Positions 34,456-43,167 of a stretch of 64,000 nt of DNA are shown piece after piece (positions within the stretch are counted from its first letter, which is position 1; every line of letters begins with the position of its first letter). The notes beneath the pieces were generated by a model that was not told the DNA's origin, made no database searches, and was given only the letters and a program-made list of their open reading frames with translations. The DNA comes from Sphingobacterium humi (GTDB lineage Bacteria > Bacteroidota > Bacteroidia > Sphingobacteriales > Sphingobacteriaceae). The stretch is from the NCBI RefSeq assembly GCF_009768885.1, contig NZ_WSQA01000009.1:1-64000 (forward strand). Reading direction: 5' to 3'. The position numbers were made by a program, and so were the translations under genes.

Positions 34456-34659
34456 ATGGCTAAAACTAGGTATACAAAAGGAGGAATTGCACAGAAAATG
34501 AAATACCAGTCACCACTCATCACAGTGATCACCATTGAAATGGAAGCTTGTATTGCAGCCACGTCGACTTTTATCAGCTCTGAGGCATCCCCTTCAGAGG
34601 CCCCATTAGTAACAGATTGGGAGGAAGAACAGGGCTCAACCTTAAAAATGGATTTCTAA
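34456..34659 (+). CDS. Small protein preceding a fimbrillin-like gene
   Basis: This 67-residue protein has no signal peptide. It contains MKYQSPLITVITIEMEACIAATST and an acidic tail with VTDWEEEQGSTLKMDF. From memory, short ORFs with a P-x-I-x-V-x-E-x-E-x-x-IAA pattern and a late Trp occur in other Sphingobacteriaceae and Bacteroides next to surface-protein genes; their role is unknown. The strong Shine-Dalgarno site and the 35-base gap to the fimbrillin gene (which has its own) support real translation and cotranscription. A second possible start is the Met at 34498. A substrate or peptide-precursor role is only a guess. Confidence 0.6.
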   Translation: MAKTRYTKGGIAQKMKYQSPLITVITIEMEACIAATSTFISSEASPSEAPLVTDWEEEQGSTLKMDF

Positions 34660-34678
34660 AAAGCCCAAGGACAGCATT

Positions 34679-34685
34679 AAGGAGG
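34679..34685 (+). promoter_or_regulatory. Strong Shine-Dalgarno site of the fimbrillin-like gene
   Basis: AAGGAGG is 9 bases before ATG 34695 and decides that start over the TTG at 34617, whose frame overlaps the preceding gene. Confidence 0.7.
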
Positions 34686-34694
34686 ACAAAAATT

Positions 34695-36461
34695 ATGTTT
34701 ACATCAATTCCATTCAAGGGAAGAACCGGGCTATACCTGTGTTTTTCCCTCCTACTTTCTATACAATCTTGTACAAAAACACCCAAAGTAGAAGAAATAA
34801 GCGAACCTGAAAACCTCACCTTCACCGTAGGTGGTTTTTCTGATACAGAAGAATACAGCGATATTAACCAAGGTAAATCGGAAAAAGCGACGATAAAGCC
34901 ATCGGGATTGCAAAGTCAAACCCAAAACAGGCCACAACAGTTCACTTCAAATATCATAAAATGGAATGGACTGGATATGCAGATGCAATTAACCGAAGAA
35001 ACTATGGGTGTAGAACCCGCTAATCATAGGGTTAAACAACGCATTGGAAAGCCAGGAATAGCCACTAAAAAAGCCGCCAACATCCCCATGGAACCCGGAA
35101 AAACCTACCGTCTGGTTATTTTTGACACTGACGCAGGAGGAAATCCCACCACGCTCGTTAACCAAGGCTTGGGAACCATTGGCAGCACGCTAAAGGTTCC
35201 TGTCTATCGTAATAAACAATACCGAGGGGTGGCCTATTCCTATAACCGAAGCGCAAGCATCGCGGCGGTTACTGGCAATAACCCTACCATTCCGACCACA
35301 GATAATGGGGTTAATGGCGCTCAAGACTTGCTATATGCGACAGGATTGGTGCAGACATCCGATGAAGTGGATGCGGCCAATCCAATTGCCGTCCTCTTTA
35401 CCCGGAAAACAGCCCTCATCAGGATGGAGGTAAACGCGAGGGGAACATTCGCAGAGATAGATCAGGTAAGTGCAACGGTAAAATCGACAGCAGCGGGATT
35501 GAAACGTGGCGTATTATCCTTGAAAACAGGAAACTACACACAAATCTTGAATGCCTCTGCCCTAAATTTACCCGATTGGAATAACGTTATCAGCGATACT
35601 ATTCCCCTCAAATGGGTAAAATACCATGATTTCCATACCGCTACATCCGGAAACCAAACCACAACACTTAATATCTCCCTCGATTTATTGAAATTAATAT
35701 CACAACGCATCAATGATGCAGCACCGAATACCAGCTCTCCTCAGTCCCGGGATTTACCTGCGGTAGAATTTACTTTCCCGACCTTCCAAGCAAATCCCGG
35801 AAAGAAGTATACAGCAAGTTTACAATTAGTGGAGCACGCAGTACAACGGGGATCAGCCGAATGGGCCCGCGGTAACCTCTATTACGAACCTTCTATTGAT
35901 CGAAACCAATACCGTTTTAGATATGACAGCCCCCATATTCGTAATATAAATGGAGGCATCAGCAACTTCCTAAGTACTGATTATTGGTATGGTGGAAATA
36001 CACCGAATGCTACCTATAACGCCAGTGCTGATCCTTGCAAACTCGTTTTCCCAACTAATACATGGCGACTGCCTACAGTTAGTGAAGTTACTGCTTTAAT
36101 TGACTCATCTAATCCAACTGTCATCCGCAGAAATCAAACGGCGAATGAAGGTTGGTATATAACTTGGGATAACGCTTCACAAGTCGGAATGCCTCAATAT
36201 CGAAATAGACACTTAATATTTACCGTACTAGGCTATAGAAATGCTTCTGGAGCATTATTATACTTTAATTATGAAGGCGGAAATACAGTATTTGGCACGC
36301 AAGCTCAACTAGGTGATCGAGGCTTTTATAGAACCAATACGAACAATCGGTATTTTAGCTTACGATTTAGAACTTCTAATTGGTCCACTACTTTAACTCT
36401 TACCGCCGCAAACGCATCAGGTAATACTGCTGCTCCAATTCGTTGTGTCCGTAATAATTAA
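34695..36461 (+). CDS. Fimbrillin-like surface lipoprotein with FISUMP-like C-terminus
   Basis: With ATG 34695 the protein is 588 residues and begins with a lipoprotein signal (lipobox LLSIQSC). The N-terminal half (NLTFTVGGFSD, long beta-rich region with KPGIATKKAANIPMEPGKTYRLVIFDTDA) resembles fimbrillin-family proteins of Bacteroidota. The C-terminal part (FPTNTWRLPTVSEVTALID, LGYRNASGALLYFNYEGG, AAPIRCVRNN) resembles the FISUMP domain of surface proteins. It is likely exported to the cell surface. No other pilus gene (usher, chaperone, tip) is next to it. Confidence 0.75.
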   Translation: MFTSIPFKGRTGLYLCFSLLLSIQSCTKTPKVEEISEPENLTFTVGGFSDTEEYSDINQGKSEKATIKPSGLQSQTQNRPQQFTSNIIKWNGLDMQMQLTEETMGVEPANHRVKQRIGKPGIATKKAANIPMEPGKTYRLVIFDTDAGGNPTTLVNQGLGTIGSTLKVPVYRNKQYRGVAYSYNRSASIAAVTGNNPTIPTTDNGVNGAQDLLYATGLVQTSDEVDAANPIAVLFTRKTALIRMEVNARGTFAEIDQVSATVKSTAAGLKRGVLSLKTGNYTQILNASALNLPDWNNVISDTIPLKWVKYHDFHTATSGNQTTTLNISLDLLKLISQRINDAAPNTSSPQSRDLPAVEFTFPTFQANPGKKYTASLQLVEHAVQRGSAEWARGNLYYEPSIDRNQYRFRYDSPHIRNINGGISNFLSTDYWYGGNTPNATYNASADPCKLVFPTNTWRLPTVSEVTALIDSSNPTVIRRNQTANEGWYITWDNASQVGMPQYRNRHLIFTVLGYRNASGALLYFNYEGGNTVFGTQAQLGDRGFYRTNTNNRYFSLRFRTSNWSTTLTLTAANASGNTAAPIRCVRNN

Positions 36462-36512
36462 AATTGATGGAGACTGATACTTTTCCTATTTTTAGGAAAA
36501 ACAGGAAAATAT

Positions 36513-36959
36513 ATGATGGAAAGTAACGTGTTTTACGAAGGACAAGTGTTGTGGTCTCAAATTGATGCGAATATGCATGTTCGGCATTCAGCCTATGCTG
36601 ACTTCTGTGCGCAGGCACGCAGTAATATGCTCAATCAAATGGGGCTATCCCTAAAAGAATTTTCCAAAAAGAAAATCGGACCGATACTATTCCGGGAAGA
36701 ACTGAGCTATTTTAAGGAAATCGGATTGGACGAGCGTGTCAAAGTCACTGTAGAAATCAGTAAGTACAACAAGAAAAACGCTCGCTTTTCCTTCCGACAT
36801 GAAATATTTAAGGAAAACGGCGTCCGTGCCGCACTCGTTGTAGTTGATGGCGCATGGATGGACATTGTGGCTCGAAAACTTACCCATGTCCCAGAAGAAT
36901 GGCTACCCATTCTGGAAAAGATCCCCCGCACCGCGGATTATGAAGAAGTGGCAGAATAA
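36513..36959 (+). CDS. Acyl-CoA thioesterase, hotdog fold
   Basis: This 148-residue protein has the 4-hydroxybenzoyl-CoA thioesterase-type start (GQVLWSQIDANMHVRHSAYADFCAQAR), including the active-site Asp, and the FREELSYFKEIGLDERVKVTVEI strand pattern. It probably cleaves acyl-CoA in the cytoplasm; the substrate is unknown. Two ATGs lie in tandem (36513 and 36516), so the start may be 1 residue shorter. A short gap separates it from rsmI, which has its own promoter-like box. Confidence 0.85.
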   Translation: MMESNVFYEGQVLWSQIDANMHVRHSAYADFCAQARSNMLNQMGLSLKEFSKKKIGPILFREELSYFKEIGLDERVKVTVEISKYNKKNARFSFRHEIFKENGVRAALVVVDGAWMDIVARKLTHVPEEWLPILEKIPRTADYEEVAE

Positions 36960-37014
36960 CATCCTGCCACTCATAAACATTTTCTGCAGCCCCTTTTTCT
37001 CCCGCATTATTCCT

Positions 37015-37022
37015 TATCTTTG
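37015..37022 (+). promoter_or_regulatory. -7 box of rsmI
   Basis: TATCTTTG matches TAnnTTTG and ends only 4 bases before the rsmI ATG at 37027, which suggests an mRNA with almost no leader. A T-run at 36994 could serve as a weak -33. Confidence 0.5.
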
Positions 37023-37026
37023 ACCT

Positions 37027-37692
37027 ATGTTATATATAGTCCCTACACCCATTGGAAACTTGGAAGATATGACTTTCAGGGCTATCAATACGTTAAAACA
37101 GGTCGATATCATTCTCGCCGAGGACACCCGCACCAGTGCCCCTTTGCTAAAGCACTTTGGCATCGAGAAAAAGGTGTTTGCACATCATCAACATAACGAA
37201 CATAAAGCCGTTGCAGAGATTATCCGATTCATGAAGGAAGGCCAACAGATTGCCTTGATATCGGATGCCGGCACACCGGCTATCTCCGACCCCGGCTTCC
37301 TTTTAGTGCGGGAAACCATCAAAGAAGGCTTGGAAGTGCAATGTCTTCCGGGCGCTACGGCCTTTGTTCCCGCTTTGGTAAACTCCGGACTGCCCAACGA
37401 TCGCTTTTGCTTCGAAGGATTCCTTCCTGTAAAAAAGGGACGCCAAACCCGATTAAAAAGCCTAGCCGACGAAAAACGCACCATGATTTTCTACGAATCA
37501 CCGCATCGCATCTTAAAAACCATCGACGAGTTTATCCTGGTCTTTGGCGAAGAACGTCAGGCTTCCTTTTCCCGGGAAATCAGCAAACTCTATGAAGAAA
37601 CCGTAAGAGGCAGCTTAGCCGAGGTAAAACAGCATTTCGAACAAAACCCGATCAAGGGCGAGTTTGTTTGCTGTGTAGCAGGTGCCGAATAA
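37027..37692 (+). CDS. rsmI: 16S rRNA (cytidine1402-2'-O)-methyltransferase
   Basis: RsmI methylates the ribose of C1402 in the decoding centre, using SAM. The 221-residue protein has the family's MLYIVPTPIGNLEDMTFRAINTLKQVDIILAEDTRTSAPLLKHF, the SAM-binding ISDAGTPAISDPGFLLVRE and the VFYESPHRI-type motif (MIFYESPHRILKTI). The length is typical of the Bacteroidota form. It is followed, 29 bases later, by a PH/SHOCT protein and then lnt and a desulfurase on the same strand. Confidence 0.95.
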   Translation: MLYIVPTPIGNLEDMTFRAINTLKQVDIILAEDTRTSAPLLKHFGIEKKVFAHHQHNEHKAVAEIIRFMKEGQQIALISDAGTPAISDPGFLLVRETIKEGLEVQCLPGATAFVPALVNSGLPNDRFCFEGFLPVKKGRQTRLKSLADEKRTMIFYESPHRILKTIDEFILVFGEERQASFSREISKLYEETVRGSLAEVKQHFEQNPIKGEFVCCVAGAE

Positions 37693-37721
37693 AGAAACAT
37701 CGAATTCAGAATACATTAAAT

Positions 37722-38480
37722 ATGGAATCCATGGAAAATTATCAATTAGACAAGTATATCCAGGACGGACAGGACGCCAAGGTTGTAGAAAAGATCCACG
37801 CGAAGATCTTAGACATGCTGACTCCCGGCGAGTCCATCAATTATATCGCTTTGCAGAAGAAGCCAGCCGTAACCTTATTACCCGATAGTATTACCGTAAG
37901 TAACAAAAGGTTATTTCTTTGCGAGTTCACCAAATTAGGACTGGCCACGAACTTCGAGATCTTCGCCTGGCAGGATATCAAGGATATCGCCTTCAAAGAA
38001 GAGATCTTCGGGTCAAAAGTGACGGTAATCCCGTTCACTGGGGAGAACTTAACCATAGATTACATCCCGAAAACACAGGCTCGTAAGTTATACCAGCTTA
38101 TTAAAGCAGCGCTTGATAACTTGCAAACACAAAAGCCTGAAGCCAAGGAAAGCAAGATCATAATTGAGAACAAACCTGTCTATACGCCTCCAGCACCGGT
38201 AGAAAGAGCCCCGGAGCCGAAGCCTTTTGTGCCGCCAGCACCTGTGGAAGTGCCAAAAGAAGAACGCCCTCAGCCTACTCCTACCATCAACGAAAGCTTT
38301 CAACGGCCGCAGACCAATCACTTCACCCAGCCTACTCCGCCGGCTCCAAAGCCTGTAGAAGAGGAAGCCGAAGACGAAATTACCGCGAAGTTGAAAAAGC
38401 TAAAAAGCCTATACGACAAACAATTGATTACGCAAGCCGAATACGAAACAAAGAAAGCGGAGATCTTAAGCAAACTGTAA
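37722..38480 (+). CDS. Bacterial PH-domain and SHOCT-domain protein
   Basis: The frame is open from a TTG at 37668 inside rsmI, but ATG 37722 (MESMENYQLD) is the natural start, giving 252 residues. An N-terminal bacterial PH domain (about residues 30-115; LLPDSITVSNKRLFLCEFTK, KVTVIPFTGENLTIDYIPK) is followed by a proline-rich linker (PPAPVERAPEPKPFVPPAP) and a C-terminal SHOCT domain (KLKKLKSLYDKQLITQAEYETKKAEILSKL). The gene sits 5 bases before lnt. Function unknown; the layout suggests a scaffold or oligomeric protein in the cytoplasm. Confidence 0.82.
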   Translation: MESMENYQLDKYIQDGQDAKVVEKIHAKILDMLTPGESINYIALQKKPAVTLLPDSITVSNKRLFLCEFTKLGLATNFEIFAWQDIKDIAFKEEIFGSKVTVIPFTGENLTIDYIPKTQARKLYQLIKAALDNLQTQKPEAKESKIIIENKPVYTPPAPVERAPEPKPFVPPAPVEVPKEERPQPTPTINESFQRPQTNHFTQPTPPAPKPVEEEAEDEITAKLKKLKSLYDKQLITQAEYETKKAEILSKL

Positions 38481-38484
38481 TTTC

Positions 38485-40092
38485 ATGAAATCAAACTACC
38501 TGTTAGCCATCCTCAGTGCGTTTCTACTGTGGCTAGCCTGGCCACCTATACCCTATTCTGCCATCCTATTGCTGGTAGCCTTTGTGCCTTTCTTGGTTGC
38601 TGTAGAGCAAACCCTCCGCGGTAATTATAAGAATAAAGGTCGCAAGGTATTTGCCTTAGCCTTCTTAACGGGGGTCATCTGGAATACGGCATCCATCTAT
38701 TGGGTATACAATGCCATGAATGCCTTTTTAGACGCCCTACCATCGTTCCTAATTTCCCTGATTCCTTATACACTCGCACCGCTATTGATGGCCTGTGCCT
38801 TCCGCTTGTATTACCAAATGCGGAAGAAGAACAACATTCTCATTAGCTTCATGGGACTAGCCTCCTTCTGGATAGCCTACGAGTATCTGCACCAAAGCTG
38901 GGATCTATCCTTTCCATGGATGACCTTAGGAAACGGTTTTGCAAACTCGCATCAGCTAGTGCAATGGTATAGCATCACCGGAGTATACGGTGGAACCCTT
39001 TGGATCTGGCTCTGCAATATTTGCTTTTTCCTGCTATACTGGCAAATGAAAAACAAGGTTGCCGCCTATGATAACCGGATATTAATGGGTACTGCTGCCG
39101 CGTTAGTCTTGATACCAAGCCTGGGATCCATCATCTGGTATAGCCAGTATGAAGAGCATGTGAATCCTTCGGAAATCGTGACTGTGCAGCCCAATATCGA
39201 TCCTTTTGGTAAGTGGGGATCCATTACACCCGAGGAGCAGCTCAACATCCTCACGACCCTCTCGCAGAAGGTAGCCAAATTAAACACCGAATTCTTTATC
39301 TGGCCCGAAACAGCCATCTCCGATAGCCGCGGCATCAATGAGGAAGAATTCCGCGAGTATCCGCAGTACAAGAAAGTATTGGAGTTCCTGGAACCCTATC
39401 ACAACGGTAATGTGCTTTCCGGAATTGAAAGCTATACGATCTACTCCGATCAGCGCACGCCTACTGCCAAGCCCTTGGGCAATATGTTTTATGATAGCTT
39501 TAATGCCGGGGTATTAGTCGATGGCAGCAGCAAGCTGCAGTTCTATCATAAGTCCAAACTGGTACCTGGAGCGGAGCTTATGCCCTTTGGATCAGCACTG
39601 GCGGTCTTAAAACCCTTCTTTGCACACTTTGGTGGCACCACGGGAGGCTATGGCAGCCAGGAAAAACCGTCTGTATTTTATTCGGCTAGCGGTATTGGCG
39701 CAGCCCCGGTAATCTGCTACGAATCTATCTGGGGAAATTACGTTGCAGAGTATGTAAAAATGGGGGCACAGTTTATTGCCGTCATCACCAACGATGGCTG
39801 GTGGGGAGATACCTCCGGGAAAGACCAGCATCTCTTGTATGCCAAGCTACGGGCCATTGAGAACCGAAGATGGGTCGTACGCTCTGCGAATACAGGCATA
39901 TCCGCCTTTATCAATCAGCGGGGGGATATCGTCCAGAAATCATCCTGGTGGGTTCCGACAGCCTTATCGCAAGAAATTAACTTGAACGAAGAGCTTACAG
40001 TTTATACCCGTTATGGCGACATCCTGGTGTACCTCAGCTTCGTCACGGGTCTGATATCCATTGCTTTACTGATTGTCAGAAAACGCAATTAA
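38485..40092 (+). CDS. lnt: Apolipoprotein N-acyltransferase
   Basis: Lnt adds the third acyl chain to lipoproteins in the inner membrane, using phospholipid. The 535-residue protein has about eight membrane segments, then the nitrilase-like domain with the catalytic triad visible: Glu in WPETAISD (about residue 274), Lys in YHKSKLVPGAELMPF and Cys in PVICYESIWG, plus ITNDGWWGDTSGKDQHLLYAKLRAIENRRWVVRSANTG. It starts 5 bases after the SHOCT gene, so they are cotranscribed. Many lipoproteins in this window would be its substrates. Confidence 0.95.
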   Translation: MKSNYLLAILSAFLLWLAWPPIPYSAILLLVAFVPFLVAVEQTLRGNYKNKGRKVFALAFLTGVIWNTASIYWVYNAMNAFLDALPSFLISLIPYTLAPLLMACAFRLYYQMRKKNNILISFMGLASFWIAYEYLHQSWDLSFPWMTLGNGFANSHQLVQWYSITGVYGGTLWIWLCNICFFLLYWQMKNKVAAYDNRILMGTAAALVLIPSLGSIIWYSQYEEHVNPSEIVTVQPNIDPFGKWGSITPEEQLNILTTLSQKVAKLNTEFFIWPETAISDSRGINEEEFREYPQYKKVLEFLEPYHNGNVLSGIESYTIYSDQRTPTAKPLGNMFYDSFNAGVLVDGSSKLQFYHKSKLVPGAELMPFGSALAVLKPFFAHFGGTTGGYGSQEKPSVFYSASGIGAAPVICYESIWGNYVAEYVKMGAQFIAVITNDGWWGDTSGKDQHLLYAKLRAIENRRWVVRSANTGISAFINQRGDIVQKSSWWVPTALSQEINLNEELTVYTRYGDILVYLSFVTGLISIALLIVRKRN

Positions 40093-40117
40093 TCCAACGT
40101 TTTTCATCCTGATTGAT

Positions 40118-40125
40118 TAAATTTG
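40118..40125 (+). promoter_or_regulatory. -7 box of the desulfurase gene
   Basis: TAAATTTG matches TAnnTTTG and ends 5 bases before the ATG at 40131. A leaderless or nearly leaderless mRNA is likely. No clear -33 box is visible. Confidence 0.45.
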
Positions 40126-40130
40126 CCGCC

Positions 40131-41261
40131 ATGCAAGTATATTTTGATAATGCCGCAACCACAGCTTTAGACAAAGCCGTTATCGAGGTTATGGTACAAG
40201 CCATGAACGATACCTTTGGGAACCCCTCTTCCATCCATGCGCATGGGCGAGAGACCAAAACCATCGTGGAAAAGGCTAGAAGAACAGTCGCCAAATTATT
40301 GAACGCCTCTCCTGCCGAGATCTTTTTCACTTCAGGCGGAACGGAAGCGGATAATATGGCCATTGTACGCGCCATTGAGGCTTATGGCATTAGCCATGCC
40401 ATCTCTACGCCTATTGAGCACCATGCCGTATTGCATACGCTCGAGGAATTGGAGAAAAATGGGCAGATAAAACTTGATTTCCTACGCTTAGACAGCAAAG
40501 GTAATGTAGACTTAGCACACCTAGAAACTTTATTACAGCAGAACCCGCGCAGCTTTGTATCGGTGATGCATGCCAATAACGAGTTAGGAAATATTACCGA
40601 CATCAAGCGTATTGGCGAGCTTTGCGAACAATATAATGCGATATTCCATTCGGATACCGTGCAAACCATGGGGCACTATGTACACGATTTAACCCAATTA
40701 AAAATAGATTTCATTACGGCTGCCGCCCATAAATTCCACGGTCCGAAAGGCGTTGGTTTCTTATACATCAACAGCCGAAACAAAATCAAACCTTTAATTT
40801 ATGGGGGAGCACAGGAACGCAATATGCGTGGTGGAACCGAAAATGTTTACGGCATTGTAGGCCTTGCGAAAGCCATGGAGCTTGCCTATGCCGAAATGGA
40901 GGAACACCAGCAGTATATACAGTCGTTAAAAGATTATATGAAAGAACAATTGCTGATCCATATCCCGGAAGTAAGTTTTAATGGCGAGACGGAAGCCAGC
41001 AAGTCCTTATACACCGTATTGAACGTATCTTTACCTTGCACAGATATGGGCGATATGCTGTTATTCAACCTGGATATCAAAGGCGTTTCAGCCTCCGGCG
41101 GTTCGGCTTGTAGCTCAGGCTCTGATATCGGATCTCATGTATTACGTGGCATCGGTGCCGATCCGAAAAGACCGTCCGTACGGTTCTCCTTTTCCAAATA
41201 CAACACGAAAGAAGAGATCGACTACGTCGTTCAAGTACTGAAAGAAATTTGCAGTAAATAA
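40131..41261 (+). CDS. Cysteine desulfurase (NifS/IscS family)
   Basis: This PLP enzyme releases sulfur from cysteine for Fe-S clusters and thio-nucleosides. The 376-residue protein has VYFDNAATTALDKAV at the start, the PLP lysine in AAHKFHGPKG, the histidine in IEHHAVL and the mobile catalytic cysteine loop in SASGGSACSSGSDIGSHVL. The start at ATG 40131 is preferred over a TTG at 40113 upstream of the promoter box. Two types of desulfurase occur in the phylum; by its loop it looks NifS/IscS-like. No scaffold genes are next to it. Confidence 0.92.
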   Translation: MQVYFDNAATTALDKAVIEVMVQAMNDTFGNPSSIHAHGRETKTIVEKARRTVAKLLNASPAEIFFTSGGTEADNMAIVRAIEAYGISHAISTPIEHHAVLHTLEELEKNGQIKLDFLRLDSKGNVDLAHLETLLQQNPRSFVSVMHANNELGNITDIKRIGELCEQYNAIFHSDTVQTMGHYVHDLTQLKIDFITAAAHKFHGPKGVGFLYINSRNKIKPLIYGGAQERNMRGGTENVYGIVGLAKAMELAYAEMEEHQQYIQSLKDYMKEQLLIHIPEVSFNGETEASKSLYTVLNVSLPCTDMGDMLLFNLDIKGVSASGGSACSSGSDIGSHVLRGIGADPKRPSVRFSFSKYNTKEEIDYVVQVLKEICSK

Positions 41262-41262
41262 C

Positions 41263-41289
41263 AAAAGGGCGTGAAATTCACGCCCTTTT
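41263..41289 (+). terminator. Bidirectional terminator
   Basis: AAAAGGGCGTGAA and its exact complement (arms 41263-41275 and 41277-41289, single-base centre) form a perfect hairpin with T-runs in both directions. It serves the desulfurase gene and the convergent NlpE-like gene. Confidence 0.92.
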
Positions 41290-41308
41290 ACAATCTATCC
41301 TTTTCCTA

Positions 41309-41725
41309 TTATTTTATCTTCATCAGCGTATATTTCTCCGCCAGTTCTCCTTTAATTTCTTTGCCCGAGAGATCTAGCTGATTCAGCTGATTATCCATAA
41401 TCTTATAATTATAATCGACGTTTTCCAAGGTTAAAATCCCTTTGTTTACCGACCAATTTCCCCGGCGTTCAAACACCTCCTCACTCTTTCCCACATAAAT
41501 ATAACGCAGGTGGTATTGTTTATTTTTATCGAGGCTTAGCAATGTACTAATCATACTACAATCTGCGCAAGGCAGGTTTCCTTCGTAGGTTCCGAGCAGG
41601 CCAATTCCCTTTAAGGCATTATCTTCCGTCGCAAGCAATTGGTTGACATTCTTTTTGTTGTTTATACAACTAAAAGCGAATATCACTCCAATGAGAACAA
41701 CCAATATGTAAGATAACTTTTGCAT
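41309..41725 (-). CDS. NlpE-like lipoprotein
   Basis: This 138-residue lipoprotein (lipobox AFSC, Cys20) has the NlpE N-terminal signature GLLGTYEGNLPCADCSMISTLLSL with the CxxC pair Cys53/Cys56. NlpE senses outer-membrane stress and copper in enterics; here the C-terminal OB domain is absent, so this is the short form. It probably sits on a membrane facing the periplasm. A terminator separates it from the desulfurase gene. Confidence 0.85.
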   Translation of the reverse strand: MQKLSYILVVLIGVIFAFSCINNKKNVNQLLATEDNALKGIGLLGTYEGNLPCADCSMISTLLSLDKNKQYHLRYIYVGKSEEVFERRGNWSVNKGILTLENVDYNYKIMDNQLNQLDLSGKEIKGELAEKYTLMKIK

Positions 41726-41791
41726 AAATCTTAGCCTTACCTACAAAAGACAAAAAAAGTACCACAATTGGAAATTTAGAAAAATTTAACA

Positions 41792-42124
41792 TTATTCATC
41801 GTCCTCATCAAAACCATTGGCGGCCATCAAGGCTCCCCGCAGTTCACCTAGAGCATGGAAATTACGTTTTTGCTGCGCCATCGCGATTCCTTTTTCATAG
41901 ACGGCAATAGCCTGTTCGGTTTCCTGTTTGCTTTCCAAAAACTTCCCGAAATGGTAGTAGGTACCCACATAATCAGCATGCTGCCCCAGCAGATCTTCAA
42001 AACCGGCACGCGCCAAGGCATCATTCCCCAATTTGAGGTGCTCCATGGTTACCGCGTATTTCAAAAAAGGGTCCTGCGGATTCTCCGCTAAAAATGCTTC
42101 CAGTTGAGCCAATCGATTTTCCAT
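41792..42124 (-). CDS. Small TPR-containing protein
   Basis: With ATG 42124 (MENRLAQLEAF) this protein has 110 residues. It contains TPR-like pairs of helices (DPFLKYAVTMEHLKLGNDALARAGFEDLL, ADYVGTYYHFGKFLESKQETEQAIAVYEKGIAMAQ) and an acidic tail (DEDDE). No signal, so cytoplasmic. A TATTTTTG box ends 3 bases before this ATG on the minus strand, so the alternative TTG start at 42130 cannot be transcribed normally. Confidence 0.75.
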   Translation of the reverse strand: MENRLAQLEAFLAENPQDPFLKYAVTMEHLKLGNDALARAGFEDLLGQHADYVGTYYHFGKFLESKQETEQAIAVYEKGIAMAQQKRNFHALGELRGALMAANGFDEDDE

Positions 42125-42127
42125 ACG

Positions 42128-42135
42128 CAAAAATA
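42128..42135 (-). promoter_or_regulatory. -7 box of the TPR gene
   Basis: On the minus strand TATTTTTG is 3 bases before the start ATG at 42124. It matches TAnnTTTG and implies a leaderless transcript. Confidence 0.45.
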
Positions 42136-42366
42136 CAAATATTCCCTATTCCTCTTCCGATTGTAAAAAATCAATAATTTACTATGCTAGCATAGAATTG
42201 ACATTTCGATGACAATTGAAAATTAAAGCCAAACCACTGCCATTCTCTTAATTTTCTTAGGAAATAGCTGGATAAAACTATACAATTATCAAATTAAGCC
42301 ATACATTTTTGCAAATTTCACAGAATAACCTATCTTGATATACCCACCCATTTACGGGAAACTGGC

Positions 42367-42397
42367 TTTGAAACGATAGATAAAAAATGTAGGTTTG
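42367..42397 (+). promoter_or_regulatory. Complete Bacteroidota promoter of etfBA
   Basis: TTTG (42367-42370), 19 bases, then TAGGTTTG (42390-42397) match the -33/-7 consensus of the phylum fully. The mRNA would start near 42402, about 12 bases before the etfB ATG. It is the clearest promoter in the window. The 290-base gap upstream shows nothing else. Confidence 0.7.
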
Positions 42398-42414
42398 TGT
42401 AAAACGCTAGAGTT

Positions 42415-43146
42415 ATGAAGATATTAGTATGTATAAGTAATGTCCCTGATACGACATCGAAAATAACCTTTACCAATGATAACACGGTATTTAACACCGC
42501 CGGTATCCAATATATAATCAACCCTTACGATGAGATTGCCTTAGCGAAAGCTGTAGAACTGGCGGAAGGCGGCAAAGGCACCGTAACGGTGATCAACGTT
42601 GGCGATGCAGCCACCGAGCCTACCATCCGTAAGGCCTTGGCTATTGGTGCTGACGATGCTGTACGTGTAAATGCCCAACCTCGTGATGCTTGGTTTGTGG
42701 CCAATCAGATTGCCAATTACGCAAAAGGACAAGGCTTCGACCTGATTTTAACCGGTCGTGAGTCTATCGATTATAACGGTGCACAAGTAGCAGCCTTATT
42801 GGGCGAGTTGCTGGATCTTCCTTCGGTATCCATTGCCAAGAAATTGGTTATTGAAGGCAATGAAGCCAACATCGACCGCGAGATTGAAGGCGGTAAAGAA
42901 GTACTTTCCGTATCCTTACCTGTGGTTGTAGGAACTGCCGAAGGTGTGGCAGAACCTAAGATCCCGAACATGCGTGGCATCATGGGTGCCCGTTCTAAAC
43001 CTTTGCAGGTCGTGGAACCTATTGAGGTGCCGGTATTAGCGAGCATTGCACGCTATGAAAGCCCAGCAGCCCGCGGCGCCGTAAAATTGGTAGACGATGT
43101 AGATCAATTGGTGCAGTTACTACACGGCGAAGCAAAAGTTATCTAA
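42415..43146 (+). CDS. etfB: Electron transfer flavoprotein, beta subunit
   Basis: EtfB holds AMP and pairs with EtfA, which holds FAD, to move electrons from acyl-CoA dehydrogenases to the quinone pool. The 243-residue protein has MKILVCISNVPDTTSKITFTND at the start and the signature segment LDLPSVSIAKKLVIEGNEANIDREIEGGKEVLSVSLPVVVGT. etfA follows after 21 bases. A complete promoter precedes it. No acyl-CoA dehydrogenase or ETF-quinone oxidoreductase is next to the pair. Confidence 0.95.
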   Translation: MKILVCISNVPDTTSKITFTNDNTVFNTAGIQYIINPYDEIALAKAVELAEGGKGTVTVINVGDAATEPTIRKALAIGADDAVRVNAQPRDAWFVANQIANYAKGQGFDLILTGRESIDYNGAQVAALLGELLDLPSVSIAKKLVIEGNEANIDREIEGGKEVLSVSLPVVVGTAEGVAEPKIPNMRGIMGARSKPLQVVEPIEVPVLASIARYESPAARGAVKLVDDVDQLVQLLHGEAKVI

Positions 43147-43167
43147 TCATTTTAAGCTTAAGAAAAC

